From positions 1-52,762 of the forward strand of contig JAJDOE010000086.1 of the NCBI GenBank assembly GCA_022340345.1: a DNA stretch of 52,762 bases, written 5' to 3'. The stretch's first letter is position 1, and the number at the start of each line of letters is the position of its first letter. The notes under the pieces were generated by a model. It had not been told where the DNA came from. It did not search any database and saw nothing but the letters and a program-made list of their open reading frames with translations. Shown here piece by piece: positions 49,340-52,762 of this stretch. Source of the stretch: Gammaproteobacteria bacterium (GTDB lineage: Bacteria > Pseudomonadota > Gammaproteobacteria > HyVt-429). Made by a program: the position numbers and the translations under genes.

Positions 49340-49759
49340 CTAGCTGATTGTCACCTCGGTGCGTGCGTCGTCGATGGGCAGCAGGTTCCGCGAGGCCGGG
49401 CAGTTGCCCATTCGGGCGCGAATATATTCAAGGTCGTCTTCGCTTGCCTGCCCGGAGCGCGTTATAGCGGCGAAGCGCAGGTGCGAACGTCGAATCCGCC
49501 ACGAGTCATCCGCCTCCAGTTCGATCTCGCCTTCCGCCTTGTCCAGCACCAGGCCCCGCTCCATGGCGTTGATCCGCAGGTACAGGTGCTGGCAGGAGAA
49601 GATCGCGTACACCAGCACCGAAAACCCGGGGCTGGTCACGCTGAGATTGAAAGGCTCCCAGGCGCCGTGTTGCAACTGCTCGACCACCAGTTTGCGCACC
49701 TGGTTCTCCGAACCGGTGTAGTGGGCCACCAGCCGCAGCTGAAAGTGGTGCGCGCTCAT
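49340..49759 (-). CDS. OsmC-like protein
   Basis: A 139-residue protein of the OsmC/Ohr fold. Family features are EPFNLSVTSPGFSVLVYAIFSCQHLYLRINAMERGL, split around Cys56, and the second cysteine Cys120 in RMGNCPASRNLLP. The two cysteines are placed like the peroxidatic and resolving pair of OsmC, which reduces organic hydroperoxides. The usual Arg and Glu partners cannot be confirmed by eye, and the sequence is divergent, so a redox role is probable rather than certain. The ATG at 49759 is preferred to an upstream TTG at 49807. It is divergent from the Ser/Thr kinase gene at 49942. Confidence 0.75.
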   Translation of the reverse strand: MSAHHFQLRLVAHYTGSENQVRKLVVEQLQHGAWEPFNLSVTSPGFSVLVYAIFSCQHLYLRINAMERGLVLDKAEGEIELEADDSWRIRRSHLRFAAITRSGQASEDDLEYIRARMGNCPASRNLLPIDDARTEVTIS

Positions 49760-49941
49760 GGGGTCAGGCTCGGCGAGGCCGTGATCCGGCGCCTTGATGC
49801 AGGTCAATCCAGGATCGGGAAAGCCGAAACCGATCCGTTTCCCTGCGCTCGACCCGGTCTGTAGGGGATCTTGAGGCCGTCACTGCGGGGTCCGCCAGGA
49901 ACGTTGTCTGGATCGGGCTCGCAGGAGAGAATCCCACTCCC

Positions 49942-51300
49942 ATGTCGCTGATCGGAACCCGGATTTCCCACTACGAGGTCGAGGAGTTGCTCGGCGAGGG
50001 TGGTATGGGCGTGGTCTATCGCGCCCGGGACACCCGCCTCAACCGGCCGGTGGCGCTCAAGGTGCTCAAGGGCGACCTGGTGGCGGACCCGGACCGCAAC
50101 AAGCGCTTTCTGCGGGAGGCCCGCGCCGCGGCGGCAGTGACCCATCCGGCGATCGCCCAGATCTATGACGTGGGCGAGGAGGACGGCCGCCTGTACATGG
50201 CCATGGAATTTATCGAAGGCAAGACCCTGCGCCGGCTGATCCGCCAGGACGAACTGGAACTCAACGCGGGGCTGGATATCGCCCTGCAGGCGGCGGATGG
50301 TCTGGCCCGCGCCCACCGTTCCGGCATCGTGCACCGCGACGTGAAGAGCGACAACATCATGGTGACCCCGGACGGACACGCCAAGGTGCTCGACTTCGGG
50401 CTCGCCAAGCTACTGGACCCGGAGGACGGTGGGGACGGCGCCAGCCAGATGGAGACCGTGACCCGCACCGAGACCGGTGTGCTGATGGGCACCATTCCCT
50501 ATATGAGCCCGGAACAGACCCGCGGTGAACATGCCAGCGCCCGCAGCGACGTGTTTGCATTCGGCATCGTGTTGTACGAGATCGTTACCGGGAAACTGCC
50601 GTTCAAGCGCAAGACCTCGGTGGACACCATGCACGCCATCGCATTCGAGCCACCGCCGCCCTACGACAGTGCGCCCCCTATCGTGGGACTCGACGCGGTA
50701 ATCCAGCGCTGCCTGCAGAAAGACCCGTCCAGGCGCTATACGGACGCCGGCGAGCTGGCTGCGGACCTGCGCCGGGCGCGGGAGGGGCAGCGACCGCTGG
50801 CGGACCATCCGGCGGATACCTTCACCGAACTGCGCACCCAGGCGACCCAGGTGGAGGCGCACCTGGTGGGCGCCTTTGGCAGTCGCACCAAGGCGCTGTT
50901 CGCGGTGGGTTTCGCGCTGGCGGTATTGTTGCTGGTGCTCGGGCAAGTGGACCTGGGGAACCTCCTGTTCCTGGGCCTGGCGGGCATGCTCGCCTATCGC
51001 TGGTTCCGCAACGAGGGGGACCGCATGATCCGGCGCTTCGCGAAGAAGGTGGGGAAGTATCGTGAGGTCAAGGCGATCACCCGCAAAGGCCGCCAGCTCA
51101 CGGTGGTGCTGGATGGCGCCAACCCCAAGTTCTACCTGCAGCTGAACCAGCTGACAGACAGCATCAACAAAAAACGCTGGCGGGCCGAGCCCATCGAGGT
51201 GGCGGTGCGGGACGACGTATCCGAGGACGAGTTGCGCGACAGCCTGCGCGGCGCGGGGGTGGTGTACCTGCGCAAGGACGTGAAGCTCACGCCCTCATAA
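49942..51300 (+). CDS. Ser/Thr protein kinase with transmembrane segments and uncharacterised C-terminal region
   Basis: A 452-residue kinase. The catalytic domain (about 8-285) has GEGGMGVVYRARD, Lys40 (VALK), HRDVKSDN (Asp133) and DFG (Asp151). Two closely spaced hydrophobic helices follow (about 313-348, LFAVGFALAVLLLVLG and LLFLGLAGMLAYRWF). The last hundred residues (about 350-452) are basic then beta-like, and I recognise no domain there. With a short hairpin of helices both ends would be cytoplasmic. GGAGAG precedes the ATG at 49942. It converges on yggX. Substrates are unknown. Confidence 0.9.
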   Translation: MSLIGTRISHYEVEELLGEGGMGVVYRARDTRLNRPVALKVLKGDLVADPDRNKRFLREARAAAAVTHPAIAQIYDVGEEDGRLYMAMEFIEGKTLRRLIRQDELELNAGLDIALQAADGLARAHRSGIVHRDVKSDNIMVTPDGHAKVLDFGLAKLLDPEDGGDGASQMETVTRTETGVLMGTIPYMSPEQTRGEHASARSDVFAFGIVLYEIVTGKLPFKRKTSVDTMHAIAFEPPPPYDSAPPIVGLDAVIQRCLQKDPSRRYTDAGELAADLRRAREGQRPLADHPADTFTELRTQATQVEAHLVGAFGSRTKALFAVGFALAVLLLVLGQVDLGNLLFLGLAGMLAYRWFRNEGDRMIRRFAKKVGKYREVKAITRKGRQLTVVLDGANPKFYLQLNQLTDSINKKRWRAEPIEVAVRDDVSEDELRDSLRGAGVVYLRKDVKLTPS

Positions 51301-51321
51301 CACGAAGCATTTAACAGGACG

Positions 51322-51339
51322 GCCAGACCAAAGACTGGC
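51322..51339. terminator. weak hairpin in convergent gap
   Basis: GCCAG-accaaaga-CTGGC is a 5-bp inverted repeat in the 45-base gap between the Ser/Thr kinase gene and yggX. No T-run follows. Confidence 0.25.
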
Positions 51340-51345
51340 AAACGT

Positions 51346-51624
51346 TTATGGCTTGGTGTCTTCCGGGCGAAACGCGTCCGGCAGTTCCGATCCCTCCCCG
51401 AATAGAAATTTTTCCATTTCCGCCGCGATGAACTTGCGGTGTTCCGGGTTCATCGGGTTAATCCGGTTCTCGTTGACCAGGATGGTCTGGTGGGCCATCC
51501 ATTGCTGCCAGGCCTCTTTCGAGATCTGTTCGAAGATGCGCTGACCCAGTTCTCCGGGCCAAGGGGCCATGTCCAGGCCCTCCGCGGATTTTCCGAGCTT
51601 CACGCAGTGAATCATTCGAGCCAT
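51346..51624 (-). CDS. yggX: Fe(2+)-trafficking protein YggX
   Basis: A 92-residue protein of the YggX family, matching the usual length. It has the conserved cysteine at position 7 (MARMIHCVKLGK), then WPGELGQRIFEQISKEAWQQW, split here by convention, and the ending NPEHRKFIAAEMEKFLFG. YggX protects iron-sulphur clusters from oxidative damage and helps intracellular iron handling. Its start overlaps the end of mutY by 13 bases, the same order and coupling as in other gammaproteobacteria, where MutY itself carries an iron-sulphur cluster. Confidence 0.95.
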   Translation of the reverse strand: MARMIHCVKLGKSAEGLDMAPWPGELGQRIFEQISKEAWQQWMAHQTILVNENRINPMNPEHRKFIAAEMEKFLFGEGSELPDAFRPEDTKP

Positions 51625-52682
51625 GGAACTCCCTCTATCAGTCGGGAAACCGGTGCCGGCACGCCGACCGGCGTCGCCGCGCCCTTATACCAGAGCTGGC
51701 CACCGCCCTCCATGACGGCGGCGCCGCTGTGCAGACGGTGCAGGCTCGGTTGCATGCGCAGCCGGAAGTGGCTGAAGGTGTGATCCACCGCCGGCAGACG
51801 GCGGGCCGGACCGATGCGCAGGCCCAGCCGGCGCCGGGCCCAGGCCACGGGATCGGCGCGCACGGGATATTCGGGCAGCGACCAGAGTCCACCCCAGATG
51901 CCGTGTGGCGGACGCCGCTCGAGCAGCACCGCACCATCACCATCCACCAGCAGCAACACCCCGGTGTGCCGCTCGGGCAGCGCCTTGCGCGGGGGGGCTT
52001 CGGGCAGTCGGCTGGTCTCGCCGTAGCGGTGGGCGGCGCAGGCGTCTTGCTGCGGGCACTGGTTGCAGCGGGCCACGCGGGCACAGACACCGGCACCCAG
52101 GTCCATGATCGCCTGGGTGTAATCCGCCGTCCGGGTGTCGGGGGTCAGCCAGTCCGCCAGCTCCCACAGCAGGCGCTCGTTGGCGGTGGACCGCGGCCAG
52201 CCGCGAATCCGGAAGTAGCGCACCAGTACCCGGCGCGCGTTGCCATCCAGGATCGGGACCGGCTGCCCGAAGGCCTGCGCGAGGATGGCGCCGGCGGTGG
52301 AGCGGCCGATACCCGGCAGTGCCTGCAAGGCCTGCATATCCGCCGGCAACCGGCCGTCGTGGTCCCGCACTAGCTGGCGGGCCGCCTGGTGAAGGTTGCG
52401 CGCGCGCGCGTAGTAGCCCAGGCCGCTCCAGAGGGACAGCACCGTGTCCAGGTCGGCGCTCGCCAGGCTCGCCGCATCCGGAAACCGGTCCAGGAAGCGC
52501 TGGAAGAAGGGGATCACCGTGGCGACGCGGGTCTGCTGCAGCATGGCCTCGGAAATCCATACCGCGTAGGCGCCGCGTCCCTGCCAGGGGAGATCATGCC
52601 GGCCGTGTTCGTCGTACCAGGCCAGCAAGCGGCGGCTGAACCCCGGTACATGTCCCGAAATCCGTGGCGTTTCTACCGACAC
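51612..52682 (-). CDS. mutY: adenine DNA glycosylase MutY
   Basis: A 356-residue base-excision repair enzyme that removes adenine paired with 8-oxoguanine. Catalytic Glu lies in ISEAMLQQTRV, the helix-hairpin-helix is LPGIGRSTAGAIL, and the catalytic Asp is in VPILDGNARRVL. The iron-sulphur loop has four cysteines (CARVARCNQCPQQDAC), with five residues between the first two rather than the six of the E. coli enzyme. A C-terminal NUDIX-like domain (about 225-350) recognises 8-oxoguanine. The start is uncertain: GTG at 52682 has AAGAG upstream; the frame stays open to the window edge with a TTG at 52742. It is co-transcribed with yggX. Confidence 0.93.
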   Translation of the reverse strand: MSVETPRISGHVPGFSRRLLAWYDEHGRHDLPWQGRGAYAVWISEAMLQQTRVATVIPFFQRFLDRFPDAASLASADLDTVLSLWSGLGYYARARNLHQAARQLVRDHDGRLPADMQALQALPGIGRSTAGAILAQAFGQPVPILDGNARRVLVRYFRIRGWPRSTANERLLWELADWLTPDTRTADYTQAIMDLGAGVCARVARCNQCPQQDACAAHRYGETSRLPEAPPRKALPERHTGVLLLVDGDGAVLLERRPPHGIWGGLWSLPEYPVRADPVAWARRRLGLRIGPARRLPAVDHTFSHFRLRMQPSLHRLHSGAAVMEGGGQLWYKGAATPVGVPAPVSRLIEGVPWLE

Positions 52683-52762
52683 CCGGTGCTCTTGCTGGTG
52701 TTCATATGGCCGTATACTGGCTTGTTGTGGAAGCTGTACCAAGTACGCTGACGGAATGAGCG

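Noticed and set aside
1-52762. tRNA, rRNA, CRISPR or intact insertion sequence
   Set aside because: On reading the intergenic sequences I saw no cloverleaf ending in CCA, no spaced direct repeats and no transposase. A tRNA or repeat finder was not run.

Overview
The window is GC-rich, densely coded chromosomal DNA from a bacterium, most likely a gammaproteobacterium. The evidence is the overlapping mutY-yggX pair (as in Escherichia coli and Pseudomonas), the N-acetylglutaminylglutamine amide (NAGGN) osmolyte operon, an RND efflux pair and an Anbu proteasome-like cluster. No lineage can be fixed from this sequence alone. I found no rRNA, tRNA, CRISPR array, phage or intact insertion sequence. 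Forty-five protein genes are called, one of them a doubtful 27-codon ORF; one gene fragment is also recognised.

Layout. 1-10.7 kb is a signalling region: an AEC-family carrier, a cyclase-like/TPR protein, a small exported peptide, a stand-alone cyclic-nucleotide-binding (CNB) protein, a Crp/Fnr regulator divergent from a transporter-CNB fusion with an exported partner, an oxidoreductase and a diguanylate cyclase. 10.7-17.6 kb holds a short copy of part of a kinase gene, an exported beta/gamma-crystallin protein, CsbD, a large MscS-type channel, a tiny membrane protein and a receptor-like Ser/Thr kinase with a PD40 propeller. 17.6-22.2 kb has a two-gene glycan operon and conserved proteins of unknown role. 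22.3-29.2 kb is the NAGGN operon (MarR regulator, asnO, ngg, M42 peptidase, peptide-binding protein). 29.3-33.5 kb is the Anbu cluster: Anbu converges on an operon of circularly permuted ATP-grasp, alpha-E and zinc metallopeptidase genes. 33.6-38.4 kb carries a J-like membrane protein, two glycosyltransferases and a canonical adenylyl cyclase/TPR protein. 38.5-44.1 kb has an RND pump pair and a Ser/Thr kinase-CNB fusion. 44.2-52.7 kb has a two-component system, an asparagine synthetase, a phosphoesterase, an OsmC-like protein, a third Ser/Thr kinase, yggX and mutY.

Two themes link the genes. The first is cyclic-nucleotide signalling: one canonical and one altered class III cyclase, and four CNB proteins, two of them fused to effectors (a transporter and a kinase). 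The second is small-peptide amide chemistry: the NAGGN enzymes, a peptide-binding protein, and a predicted amidoligase/protease set around Anbu, all contiguous. Convergent gene ends repeatedly carry hairpins without a U-tract.
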